Assembly (NCBI GenBank): GCA_025603075.1
Contig: MU626260.1
Location: 124,001 to 188,000 of the forward strand
DNA length: 64,000 nucleotides
Direction of reading: 5' to 3'
Origin: Neoconidiobolus thromboides FSU 785
Lineage: Eukaryota; Entomophthoromycota; Entomophthoromycetes; Entomophthorales; Neoconidiobolaceae
Below the pieces are notes generated by a model. The model saw nothing but the letters and a program-made list of their open reading frames with translations, did no database searches and was not told where the DNA came from. The number at the start of each line of letters is the position of its first letter. The first letter of the stretch is position 1. Positions 24,819 through 35,837 of the stretch are shown here, piece after piece. Both the position numbers and the translations under genes were made by a program.

Positions 24819-26060
24819 TTACCCAGTAATAGAATCATGGGTAGGATCAACCCCATGCCTCATTCTATAATATTTTATGTATTCTAAAGTAATTTGATCC
24901 AATTCTTCCATAGTTAAGGCTATGCACTTTTTCTTAGTATCAAAGGTCAAGTTTTTTTTCATCATACTAACACCTGGTGCAATAGATCTAAGAAAAGTTT
25001 ATATTGTACTATGCCTATAATTATTTATACTATGCTTACTCTAAACAATTAGCAATCAACTGACTTTTTCTATGCATTAAACAAGTGGTGACATAAAAGA
25101 AGGTAGAAAAGGGACCTAAAAATAGATTTAATATGATAAAAAAAGGATTAGTTGACTTACTTTTTATATTTGGCGTTGGTGAAGGAATAAATTTAACTAA
25201 ATCAAAGCCATTCTTTATAAAAAAAGAAATGTCAAAAACTCAAAACTATAAAACAAAGGTTACCTTAGGAATAAAAGAGTCTTTATTTAAAGAAAACTGA
25301 TACTCCATTTGACCCATCGCTTTCAATGCAAACCCTAGCAGTGAGGTTTGATTATAAGACTAAAATTATGTCATTTATTTCTACCAAATATATTTAATGA
25401 TAATACCTTAATAACTTCGGGGGCGCATAGGGTGTATAGAGGGAACCTACCATACGAGAAGAAGCCTTCTCTTGATTCCAAAAAGTGAGTGATAAAATAG
25501 TAAAATTGAAAACTTTCTGAAATCCCTGACATGATTCCAAAAAATAATAGATCGGGGTGAACTAATTAAAATTACGAATATAAAATTAGACTTATTTGTA
25601 ATAATAATATTAAACTTAAAGTTTTACCATTTTCAAAAGGTACATTATCAATAATAATTTTATTCCTGTTACTCTTTGAAACATCATACAATAAATTATA
25701 CAACTTAGAACTTGTTCTCAAATTAAAATGTTCGTGCAATACAGGTATATTTGCCACTTTCTCTAGTTCTTCATAAATTTCAATAAAACTAGACGATGGT
25801 TCTAACGGTATTAAACTTTTACATCCATGGTTCAAAAACTGCCTTGTCATTAAACCAGGGCCTGGTAAAAACTCTAATATTATTTTGTCTTTTATTTTAT
25901 CTTTTCCTATCACTTCAGTCACTCTACTAGCCTCTTCTTCGTCAATAAAATAGCGTCGTTTCTTTTTACCAAAAGATTGGATCTTGGAATATTTTTTTAA
26001 CTCCGTTGATGTTAGCATACGTGGGAAATCGAACTTCTTTAACAGTTGAGTTAGTTTCAT
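24819..26060 (-). CDS. Mitochondrial transcription factor B / Mtf1-like rRNA dimethylase fold
   Basis: Several exons start at 26060 (MKLTQLLKKFDFPRML) and end at TAA 24819-24821. Features of the KsgA/Dim1/mtTFB Rossmann fold are visible: an IDEEEASRVTEVI helix, motif I as LEFLPGPGLMTRQFL, an acidic LEPS after motif II, and DNVPFEN at motif IV. A large fungal-type insert follows (FFGIMSGISESFQFYYFITH). A late exon reads DLVKFIPSPTPNIK, the conserved block before the C-terminal helical domain. The C-terminus is TMEELDQITLEYIKYYRMRH. Members either dimethylate mitochondrial small-subunit rRNA or act as initiation factor for the phage-type mitochondrial RNA polymerase. An NVPF motif IV would allow catalysis, but yeast Mtf1-like function is equally possible. 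The start lies close to the end of the UHRF1 remnant. Confidence 0.75.
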
Positions 26061-26460
26061 TGGGAGTCTATTTTTCTACTTTTCTATTTTTGAGTTTATT
26101 TAAAAACCATGATTTTAATTTTCAGGCTTAACTTTGATAGTATATTACATTTTTAGTATATAAGGGTCTTATTGGCTTGAAGCTTTAGAATAGAATCTAA
26201 GTGTAAAAATCAAAAATTAGCATTGAAAATCCTAATGCCGTAGCAGTTGTGATACAAAATAATCAAATGATCTATATGACTACAATTAATTCCTTTAACT
26301 TCATATTAACTTTACATTGAAAATATCTCTATATCAAGAAACAGTATTTACTACTTTTAAGTAATATCTGTAACTGAAATAAAATTTCAACTAAAAAATA
26401 AAAAAAGCATTATTTCATATAAAAATAGTATAAATTTATTATAAACCCAATTTAATATCG
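26061..26460. other. Intergenic spacer
   Basis: 400 bp upstream of the mtTFB gene and downstream of the UHRF1 remnant. AT-rich, presumably the mtTFB promoter. No motif recognised. Confidence 0.5.
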
Positions 26461-28515
26461 TTAATTCCCACTAGTATAAGAAGGCATCAAATATTTAGGC
26501 ATACCAACAACAAATCATTGACTGTAAGTTGCCAAGAAAGTACCTTAGTTTCCTTTTTAGTTTCACTTTTACATAACCCTTCAAGCTCCGGATAAAGCGT
26601 ACCTCGACATAATGGGCATGAATTACTATAGTGAAGCAAGTTATTTTTCAACCGACTTTGACAAGCACTATGACCACAGCGGGTAGATATAGGTTCATAG
26701 ATGGTATCTTAGCAGATAGGACAGATAAATTCTACACACATAACTGTATCTAAAAACTCGGTCATTGCAGAGTGTTCCTTTTCCAATATCTTTTTCCAAG
26801 TTCTGAAATTTAAGAAATCTTTTCCAACTAAATCTAAAATTTGTTGATCTGGTTTATACAACGCAGCTTTTGGTTTAGTATCGGACTTTTGCTTTTTTGA
26901 CACTGGTTTTTCTTCATCCTCTTTTCCTCTTTTCCTCTGCCTTTCTTTTTTTTACTACTCGGTTTTTTAGTTGCTGCTTTACTATCCTTAATAACATCCC
27001 CACCTGAATCATACATAACTAAACCTAATTTTTCAATTTTTTTACCTTCTAGCTTCCAATGGATTGACTTAGAGCCATCTCTATGGAACTTGTATCTTCA
27101 AACAATAAACCATTGTTGTCCCGTTTCTGGCCAATAACAGACTAGTCTGTAGAGGTCATTATAGCATATTCCCTTAGCTAGTGCGAACTCTGAGAAATCT
27201 CCATTTAATTTGTAACTACGAGATACGCGAACTGGTGAACTTTTTTTCCAATATGGTGATATATCCGCGTTTTTAATGTTTATTGGCCACTTCATAGTGG
27301 TAGATAAGAGTAAGCTGGTGTATGTGAGTCCTTAATCGCTTGATTGTATAGCGGCACGTTTATTTCCAGAAAGATCTCTACTCCCGAACTTGTATAGTAA
27401 AAATGTTCATCAAAATCCTTGTCATACTCATAACCTCCGGCAAGGACAATTTGGTAAAGATAGCCTTTTCCTTAGCCATCAATTCCTGCTACATGTGGCT
27501 GAAACTGCTAATTCAGTAAATAAAGTATTGATATTGTATTACCGACGAACCCCATAGGTAAATGGGCTCGACAACAATAGCTAGACCCTATAGGCACATC
27601 AAGAATGGAACCTATATGATCCGACTTGACAATGGTACGTTTTTTTTATTAGCACTAGCATAACCCATCCCGTTATCCTACTGCCTTAATATCTGTTTTT
27701 TAACTTGACTTTTACCCTTTTGACCACCATTGAGAACAACATTTAGATAATTATAATAACTAAAGAAACACCTTTGAAATTCGATTAGAGTTTTAAAGGT
27801 AGACAAACCGAACTACTAGTTACCTTTTGGAATTTTTTCTAAAGGTTTGAGTAAACAAAAGATATGAAAGTAATATCGACATTCATCACAGATCAAAATC
27901 AATTCTTCACACAATTTTTTATCGCGCATATTGCATTCACCTTCTTTACAATCTGCTTCTGATGTATTGTTACATTTTTTGTAACCTTCACCTACTTGCG
28001 GAATAACTATCTCGTTATTATCTTTATCTACAGTAACAATGTTGCCTGCTTCATCAAAAAACATTGAGTTGTCTACTTGATATAAAGTAGGCTTCTTCTT
28101 TGGAACAGTGTTTCCATTAGTATCTTTGTTTTTATTATACAACTCCAATACCTCCTTTTCTACTTCGGTTTCTTCTATTGCTTCTACCTCTTTATTTTCC
28201 TCTATTTTTTTATCAACTACTTTTTCTGTCTTGATTTCTTCATTTGAATTTTAGTTGAAACTAAAATTGTGCCATTATCTCTGACATTATAACCATATAA
28301 AGTAAAGCCATCTTCAAGCTAGAAAGTTAATTAGCCAACTATTATTTAATATAGTATATCTTCTCATTACCTGTTTATCAAGGTAGATAAGGCGAAGAGC
28401 CACTTTCGGTTTTTAAAATTCCTTGGATATCAGCCCTTTAATCTTACTTACACTATTGTTTATTAAAGTTGAAAGATGCCTTTTCTCCGGTTAAAGTTTA
28501 TACTACGCAATACAT
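26461..28515 (-). pseudogene. UHRF1: UHRF1 pseudogene (UBL-PHD-SRA-RING), broken in many places
   Basis: All domains follow in the order of animal UHRF1, except that no tandem Tudor region could be made out. UBL: start near 28515 (MYCVV), then ALRLIYLDKQ and EDGFTLYGYNVRDNGTI. PHD: ILICDECRYYFHIFCLLKPL. SRA: DNGMGYASANKK, TIVKSDHIGSILDVPIGSS, QFQPHVAGIDG, YQIVLAGGYEYDKDF, SRDLSGNKRAAIQSSD, KSSPVRVSRSY and DLYRLVCYWPETGQQWFIV. RING: FICPIC, CGHSAC, NSCPLCR. The reading is interrupted inside these cores. In-frame stops lie at 27678-27680 (where Trp is expected), 27472-27474, 27332-27334 (Gln expected), 27098-27100 (Trp expected) and 26709-26711 (just after CPIC). Frame changes are needed near 28395, 27630, 27390, 27340, 26925 and 26495. 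One RING cysteine is also lost (SACQSR). Flanking genes are intact, so the damage is local. Introns cannot explain stops within single motifs. Confidence 0.88.
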
Positions 28516-29110
28516 GTTAACTATTGAGTATTAGGAAATTTTAATGTCAATTTTGAAAAATTTTAAATCATTGATCAATTTTGTTTTTTTGTGTAACTAA
28601 TCATTTAAGCTAAAAGTAAACGCGCTCTAGTGTACTTGGCGCGTTTCGAAGTGAGCTAGTAAACTTCAATGCTAATGTTCGGTTTTATTAAGTACATAAT
28701 AAATTTAAATCTATAGAGCATATTAAAAATTATATCTTTTATTTTAAATTTTTTAACAAATTTTATATAAATTGTATTTTAGTTTTAAACAAGCTTGTAA
28801 AGCTACAAATTTGTTTCTATATAAATAGCTTGACTATGTTTTTAACTATAAATTTTAAAAATATCTTAAAAGGTTTGAATAATTCGAGGTGATTTTTAGG
28901 AACTAATCAAATATTAAGTTTAGTCAACTAAAAAGTTATAAGTACTCAGTTTTATGAATTGTGAAGTAACAAAAGCAACTAAATTGTTAAAAAAATTAAG
29001 ATATAAGACATCTTCTGCTAAAAAATCTATTTACTTTCTAGTTTGTCTTACATAATTTAACTAAATGTATTTAAATAATCATCTTATAAAATTTTTATTG
29101 ACTATTTGCA
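28516..29110. other. Intergenic region upstream of the UHRF1 remnant
   Basis: About 600 bp with no gene. It is AT-rich except for a GC-rich inverted repeat at 28618-28646, listed separately. Confidence 0.5.
28618..28646. promoter_or_regulatory. GC-rich inverted repeat, possible G1/S-type element
   Basis: AAACGCGC (28618-28625) and GCGCGTTT (28639-28646) form a perfect 8-bp inverted repeat around a 13-nt centre. It lies about 100-130 bp upstream of the UHRF1 remnant start. The half-sites resemble, without exactly matching, MBF/E2F-type S-phase elements. GC-rich palindromes are rare in this AT-rich spacer DNA. Function is inferred. Confidence 0.35.
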
Positions 29111-30336
29111 TTAAGGTAGACGTCCAGACTGATTCCAAGCGACACAATCCTTAAACAAAACTTTATTTCCACCAAAAATATCCAGAGCACTATAGTATAG
29201 ATTAATGAAATTCAACATTTATTTATAAAAATGATTTACCTCCCAAAAGTCAAATCAATTTTACCATTTGATACTTTGTTTACTAATTCTAAATCCTTGA
29301 CACCTTAAATCAAATCTCAATAAAAATATATTTAAAAAACTAACTTCAATTTACTTGATGCTCCTCCAGCATATGTTGTAGGTATTGTAACCCATTTTGC
29401 TAACACTAAAAGGCATTAATTTCTTCCATTTAGTCAAATTATTTTACTTTCTATTAATTCAATATCTACTCCTTGGCATAAACCTTCTACATCAGCTGCA
29501 TGAATAAGGAATTCACTAATGTTGCATTATTACTATTTACATTTTGTCTTTTATGGCATTACCTGCAATAGTCTTCCAACTTCTGTAAATTGACTAAAAA
29601 AACTTAAATATAATTATATAAAAAACCAAATAAACTAACCCTGATTAATTTCCAAGTTTGTAATTGTTTGCCATTTGTTTATACATACAAACCAGGAATC
29701 TCTCACTTTTCGGCAGCTAAAAACTATATAAAACTATAGTTTAAAGCTATATTTACTAATTACCTCAAATCTACTACCAACTTATCCTTTCCGATTTTGT
29801 CACAAAGTGATTTTAATCGCTTATATGATAACTCTCCATTTTGAAATAACCAACTAGTTACTATTACCTATATAATACAAATGTCAAATTCCAATCATAA
29901 AACATTGAAATTGCTCTACCTTTGACGCTCCTTTTTCTAACCAATAGCTTGCATTATCTATTGTTATTCCTCCCCCTATCTGTATATGATCTAAAATCAT
30001 CTTTAACCAAAATATTTTTAAAGCATTAATTTTATATACTTACTCGACCACTCATTCAACGCTTCCAATGCAGCTTCGTCATTACCATTACCAAGCTTTA
30101 TCAGATGTGTACCAAGTAAATTTTCTTGCTTGTATATGCTGGCGAAATAGCTTGATGGTTTACTATTAACTGAATTAACATTGTATATTATAGTTCATAA
30201 TGATGAAATACTCGGCAACAAAATTCGTTCTTAACTCTTGGGAATCTTCTTTTAAAGTACCACCAATAATCTGCTTCACTTTGCCTTCATGTAAATCTAT
30301 GCATGGCCGAAATTTACTGTAGCTAGAAGTTGACAT
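29111..30336 (-). CDS. HIS6: ProFAR isomerase, histidine biosynthesis (HIS6)
   Basis: About eight exons run from the start at 30336 to TAA at 29111-29113. The N-terminus [20 protein letters not shown] carries the first catalytic Asp. Further blocks match fungal His6/HisA in order: [76 protein letters not shown] (second catalytic Asp), [20 protein letters not shown] and a C-terminal [10 protein letters not shown]. Joined at the GT/AG sites, all frames close, so the gene appears intact. The enzyme opens the aminoaldose ProFAR to the aminoketose PRFAR, the fourth step of histidine synthesis. Animals lack the pathway, which supports a fungal host. It is divergent from the V-ATPase gene. Confidence 0.93.
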
Positions 30337-30797
30337 TATTGTATAAAATGAATGCGGCCCACTTAGCTTGCTTTTGTTTTATAGAGTTTTTTTGAATTAG
30401 TCATTCTTACTCTGACATCACCTAAAATTTGGGATCTGTTCCTTAAAATTTTCTAAAATTGGAAAGTCAAATTTTATTTTTTTAAATTATAAGCTCATTA
30501 TTAAGTTTAATAAAAATAATACTGTAAACAAGGATAGACTTGGATTTTTCATCTTAGTACATCCATCTTTTAGAAAATACAAGTGTATTACTTGAGGTTA
30601 TTTAGAGTAGTAACTTATATGGTACTATAACGATGACCTATATTCCTCAGTTGTAAAAAAAGCTGCAATTTTTAAAAAAGATACTTAATCAGGAAAACTA
30701 TGCACAAAAAATACTCTAACGTTAATTTTGATTAAATTGAACCTTTTGAACATTTATTTTTAAATTAAATTAAATTATCTGATTCTAAATAACAAAA
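30337..30797. other. Divergent promoter region HIS6/VMA9
   Basis: 461 bp between divergent start codons, AT-rich. No exact TGACTC-type Gcn4 site was noticed. Confidence 0.45.
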
Positions 30798-31106
30798 ATG
30801 TCAAGCTGGCCCCTTTGGATCGTAACTATTTTGGCTATTGGACTTGGATTTGCTCTGTATTTCTTTCCAGTAAAAGGCGTAGATCAAACGTAAGTTTTAA
30901 TAACAAAGCTATTTATTATTAAACTTAAATTTATCAGATTGTTCCGTACCATGTCTATAATGACCTTGGTTAGTATGTATTTGATGTAAGTTTTGTTTAA
31001 ATATTATTGAATTATTACTTATTAATTCAGGTGGTCTATAACTTATTTGGCCCAACTTCACCCACTTATTGCACCAAGAAGAGGCGACTTGAGAGAGGAG
31101 CTTTAG
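30798..31106 (+). CDS. VMA9: V-type proton ATPase subunit e
   Basis: Three exons (30798-30889, 30938-30985, 31031-31106) give 216 nt, a 71-residue protein. It starts MSSWPLWIVTILAIGLGF and continues ALYFFPVKGVDQTLFRTM; the last segment contains MYLMWSITYLAQLHPLIAPRR. Two hydrophobic helices and the LAQLHPLI..RR ending are the hallmark of Vma9/ATP6V0E, a small membrane subunit of the Vo sector at vacuole, Golgi and endosomes. Length is normal for the family. It would be missed by ORF calling because each exon is short. Confidence 0.93.
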
Positions 31107-32055
31107 TTAATGAATGACTTTAGAAAAGAAATAATCTAGGAACTTTTATATTCAGTAAACTCCATCCATTTTATATTTTAATTAAAGTTGTTTATTCAAT
31201 TGCTATTTTATTTCAAATAAATCTAATTGTTTTAGAACTCAGCGGAGAATTATCTTAGAATTAAATTAGAATTAACTTTTAACAAATTTATTTAATGGGA
31301 TAGATTATTGTTGGATGACACTCGATTATTATTTATCATCATTTATTATTTATTAATCTATAACGCGAATTTCAGCTTTAGTCAAAGATTAAGTTTATAA
31401 GGCTTTGAGATTGTTCTAATATAATTCAAATGTTTACAATATATTATACAAATAATTTTATAACTTTAAGTCCAAGCTTTATTCTGCAATATAACATTTG
31501 TTATTTTAGTTAGTGTGGCATCAAATTAAAAGATCAAATCAATAAACTTAAGAAAACGATTGTAACTTTCAATCCATATAAATTTCCACTTTATCATTAT
31601 GTTATTAACAATATTCACCAACATCAATAAAAGGTACTTGTTTATGTAAGTTGATTAAGTTGTATATGGGGTTAGTTTAAAAGCTCATTTAAATTTTGTT
31701 CAATTTGATTTTTAACAAAATCGCAAATTAAGCGCAAAGTGCTACAAAAATAAGTTGCTCTTTTGCTTGATTTTAGAATAACTCGTGTTGAAATGTTTTT
31801 TCGTTTGGTTTTGCTTAATAGTTTTTAATTTCCTACTACAAAAAATGGACAAAAAAGAGTGAATTAGAAATTTTTATTTTTAACTCCAACAGCTTTTAAA
31901 CTTAATCATATACTATCAACTCTTTATATGAAAATTAGAAGTAAAATTGTCTTGAAAAGCTACTCCCAAATCACTTTTCTTATATTGCTCAAATTTGTTC
32001 TAAATTCAATAAACAATGAAATAAATTTTAGTCTAAATTATATAAAAAACTTTAA

Positions 32056-32155
32056 TTTGGGGAGATGTATTTGTCTAAAAATTTTACTGGTAGCTTTTTA
32101 TTTAAATTGTGCTTAAAAAATGGAAAAAGTGATGAAATAAAAAAAACGTCCTCAT
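32056..32155 (+). repeat. MITE-like element, copy D
   Basis: It keeps GGGGAGATGTATTTG, then TGCTTAAAAAATGGAAAAAG with TGATGAAATAAAAAAAAC, and a decayed right end (GTCCTCAT). The left half (TTTTACTGGTAGC) has diverged, so it is an older copy. Confidence 0.6.
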
Positions 32156-32937
32156 TTGCTATTTTAAATTTAAATATTGTTAATTATTATTCTTCTAGTA
32201 ATGGTAAAAAATAATAAGAATATATTAAATACTTTTTAAAATAACTATTTATGACATCGGGGATAACATAACTTTCAATATATGCGATTAGGAAGCAAGG
32301 TTGATCCGAACATTCCTATTGTAACGATGTTCAATGTAATGTGGCTTATAAAAATTCTTCAAGAACTTTTAAATCCTATGTTAACCTTACTAACTTTTTC
32401 TGGCCAATAAAATGGATTGTAGATAAAATTATCTTACGATAAAAGTAAGTGGTTTGTTCAAATGTATAATTGGACGAGCTTTTAATTCTTTTTCCGACCT
32501 ATTAGTTCTGTATTCTATTATTCTCTATCTTTAATAGCATTACTTTGTATCTTTTTACTAAAAGGTTTGGCTCACTTTTATTTCATCACTTTGATCTTAT
32601 TGGTCAAAACGCGACTTGAATAGGATATTGTTTTGTAAAAATCGGAGTTGACAATAAATACAAAATAAAAGTGAGAACGAAAGGCTAACAATAGCATTTT
32701 TAACCCAATTAACTTCAAATTTTGTAAATATAAGCTACATAATTTTTGTATATCATCACTTAATAGTACTTTTTTTTTAAAATAATCTAATTAAAATTAA
32801 AGTTGAGAGTGGGTGATTGCTTTTAATTAATTGGATTAAGTTTTTATGAGTGAAGCCTTAAAATTCCAAATAAGCAAATTTTGATTTGCTAAAATTTAAC
32901 ATCTAAATCAAACAAGATCAAATGGGAGAGTCAGTGG

Positions 32938-32944
32938 CCAATCA
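32938..32944 (+). promoter_or_regulatory. CCAAT box upstream of DHCR7
   Basis: CCAATCA lies about 84 bp before the DHCR7 start codon, in TGGCCAATCAAATCCAAT. A role is inferred from position only. Confidence 0.35.
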
Positions 32945-33021
32945 AATCCAATAAAATTCGAACAGGGTGATAGAAATAGTATAAATGCTTTGAGTTTAAC
33001 ATTAAAAAGGTTGTTTTTAAA

Positions 33022-34557
33022 ATGGACACTGAAACTAAATCATTACTACCAAATCATAATACGGTTGGTACTAACTATACAGAGACTGGCTCAGTTAAAT
33101 CTAAAGCTACTCAGAGAACAGTAAGTAAACGCTCTGCCTCTGATGATAGTGGATCAGATGCTGGAACTTTCATTCCTGAAAATGATACCTGGGGTAGAGA
33201 AAAAAGTAAGATTATTTGGCTATAAATTTGTGATGAATTGACAATTTCTTTAGATGTTAGCTTTTTGAACATTTTATTCGTCGGGTTAGTCTTCTTCTTT
33301 TCACCATTTATCGTCATTTACTTTTGGATCTGCCTTGAACATTTTGAAGGATCCCTCTTTTATCCATTGATTGAAATTTACTATAGATACTCATTAGATA
33401 AATTAACGGTTGAATGGCTTACAGGATTACTTCCAGTCCCTACTCGAAAAGGCTTTTATCTTTATTTCGGTTGGTTAGCTTTCCATGGTTTAGCTTATCT
33501 TTATTTCCCAAGTAACATAGGTTATGGTCAAGAAACTCCAGCTGGTCATGTTCTTCCTTATAGAGTTAACGGATTCCGTATATGGATTTTGACTCATGCC
33601 TTATTCTTTATTTTCACTTTAGTATTCCCTGTCTTTGATGGTGCTATCATTGCTGAAAATTGGGGAGCCCTTTTAGTAGCAACAAATGTATACGGTTATT
33701 TCTTAACTTTCTTCTCTTATTACAAAGCCCAATATTTCCCAACCCATCCAGAAGATCGCAAATTTTCAGGCTCAAAACTTTATGATTTAGTCATGGGTAT
33801 TGAGTTAAATCCAAGACTTTTTGGTATAGATTTTAAATTATTCCATAATGGACGCCCAGGAATCACTGCATGGACTTTAATTAATATTTCTTTTGCTTAT
33901 GCCCAATACAAGAATTTAGGTTATGTTACTAACTCTTTAGTTGCACTTATTATTTTACATGGTATCTACGTAGTTGATTTCTTTTACAATGAAGATTGGT
34001 ATTTACGTACCATTGATATTGCTCATGATCATTTTGGTTATTACCTTGCTTGGGGTGACTCTGTATGGTTACCTTTCATGTATACTCTCCAATCCTTCTA
34101 CCTTTACCGTAACCCAATTGATCTTTCTATTCCTTTCTTCTGGGCTATTATGGGCTTAGGACTTGGAGGTTACTTTATTTTCCGTGAATGTAACAATCAA
34201 AAAGATATTATTAGAAAAGCAGGAGGTAAAGGGAAAATTTGGGGATATGAAGCCAATGTTATTACTGCCAAATATAAGACTAGCGATGGAGAAACTAGAG
34301 TATCGTATTTGTTAGCTTCAGGCTACTGGGGACTTGCACGTCACTTCAACTATTTTGGAGATTTAATGATGTGCCTTGCATTCTGTTTGACTTGCGGTCT
34401 TGACTCTTTGTTGCCTTACTTTTACTTCTTTTATATGATAGCCCTCTTAGTTCATCGTACAATGCGTGATCAAAACCGTTGTAAAGGAAAATATGGACCA
34501 TATTGGGATAAATATTGTGAGTTAGTACCATATAAGATCGTCCCATATATATTTTAA
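33022..34557 (+). CDS. DHCR7: 7-dehydrocholesterol reductase
   Basis: Two exons (33022-33205, 33254-34557) encode 495 residues. The N-terminal ~60 residues are hydrophilic (Ser/Thr-rich); the rest has about nine membrane helices. Segments match animal and plant DHCR7 better than ERG24 or ERG4: FPTHPEDRKFSGSKLYD, MGIELNPRLFGIDFKLF, NGRPGITAWTLINISFAYAQ, LRTIDIAHDHFGYYLAWGD, LPFMYTLQ, IFRECNNQKD, KGKIWGYE, GYWGLARHFNYFGDLMMCL and CGLDSLLPYFYFFYM. The C-terminus is DKYCELVPYKIVPYIF. DHCR7 reduces the C7-C8 double bond of Delta5,7 sterols with NADPH in the ER, giving cholesterol-type sterols. Most fungi keep this bond in ergosterol and lack the gene. Apparently intact and full length. Confidence 0.93.
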
Positions 34558-35252
34558 AGTAAGCATTTGAACCATATCATACTTTATCATCAGTTAAGAA
34601 TTAAAAATAGCTTAAATTAAGTACGCTTAAATTAATAAATAAAATTATATGCTTTTATTTGGCAATTAATACAGCGTCTCAGTTTTATTATAGTGTATTA
34701 TCTATAGTTGATAAGTGTTATTTTGAATTCTATTACTTTTACATCATAATTTATATGTTAAACGTAAGTATACAAATATTTAATATTATAAGGAGAAATT
34801 TAAGAGTGGTATTAACCTTATGTTTAAATACAAAATAAATAACGATGTTTAATCAAAAAGTAAGCTTTATACTATCAAATTCTTTTTAAAAATACATTAA
34901 TGATATATTCAAAAGTGAAAAAAAACTCAGCTATAAATAACTAAAGGCAACTATGGAACGTTTAATTCAATAATTGTTATTTTATAAATATTAGATTAAA
35001 ATATATACATCTATAAACTTTGATACCAAATAAAAATAACTTCACTTAATGTTAAAACATTGGGTATTAAGTTTATTACAAAATGAATATAGTGATTTCA
35101 ACAAAGTCTATTAAAATATTAAAACTATAAACTTGATAAAACCCTAAGAGCACATTTGATATACAGAAATAATAAAGAAAAAATACTACTAAGTGAAAAC
35201 GATCAAAAATCAAAAGTTTATTATTTTAAACTTAAAAAATAAAACTTTAAAT
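34558..35252. other. Convergent intergenic spacer
   Basis: About 700 bp between DHCR7 and SKP1, which converge. AT-rich; nothing recognised. Confidence 0.5.
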
Positions 35253-35837
35253 TTAACGATCATCAACCCAAGCATTTTCTCTACGATTCTTTTCTTCTTC
35301 TTCAGGCGTAAAATCATTTTCAATATTAAACGTCTGTCTAATTTGTTCTGGTGTTTTATTTTTTATCATATTTGCTATTATTTTACATGTCAAATCTAAT
35401 AGTGAACGAACATCTAAATAGTTAGCTGCCTATTGATTGTATATTTAAGTGAGGTTTTTCTATTATATTTATAATTATATAACTTACTAGTATTAAATCA
35501 TATAATGTTCCCTGGTCAACCTTACAAAATTCTTGGTCCCAAGCATCAATCTCATCTAAGTTATTATTACCTCCTTCCTCATACTGACTTATTGGCTCGT
35601 CTTTATGATGGGTACAATACTCAATAATTTTAGTTAAAATAGGGGCTGACACATTTGGTAATGGAATCTCTATTATAAAATAACTAAACGCTCTTCATTA
35701 AGAAAATAAGTCAAATTACCATAAGTATCACATGCTTCTACATCTTCAAGTATATTACGAATAAGTATACTACGGGTTATTATTTCTCTATCAACGCTAA
35801 ACTCGGTACCTTCAGATGACTTAAGTTTTATAATCAT
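35253..35837 (-). CDS. SKP1: SKP1, SCF ubiquitin ligase adaptor
   Basis: Three exons run from the start at 35837 to TAA at 35253-35255. The N-terminus [18 protein letters not shown] is the beta-1/alpha-1 start of the BTB/POZ fold that binds cullin-1. [19 protein letters not shown] then HHKDEP and an acidic loop follow. After the [20 protein letters not shown] segment, [20 protein letters not shown] and [20 protein letters not shown] form the F-box-binding C-terminal region. The last residues, ENAWVDDR, match the ENxWCEEK end of the family. Length is about 160 residues, as usual. It is divergent from SET2. Confidence 0.95.

Larger units (their letters stand above)
31107..33021. other. Long intergenic region, one MITE-like copy
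   Basis: 1.9 kb between VMA9 and DHCR7 with no supported gene. It contains MITE-like copy D (32056-32155). The last 100 bp hold a CCAAT box. A 62-codon open frame at 31928-32116 runs into the repeat and has no family features. Confidence 0.6.

Noticed and set aside
26461-28515. UHRF1 region as an intact gene with many introns
   Set aside because: Stops fall inside single motifs (for example between CPIC and the next RING residues) with no splice signals around them, and several frame changes occur within a few codons.
31928-32116. 62-codon open frame
   Set aside because: No family features; it overlaps the MITE-like copy D.
33022-34557. Delta14-sterol reductase (ERG24) or ERG4
   Set aside because: All belong to one superfamily, but the central blocks (KFSGSKLYD, DFKLF.NGRPG, TIDI.HDHFG) are those of DHCR7.
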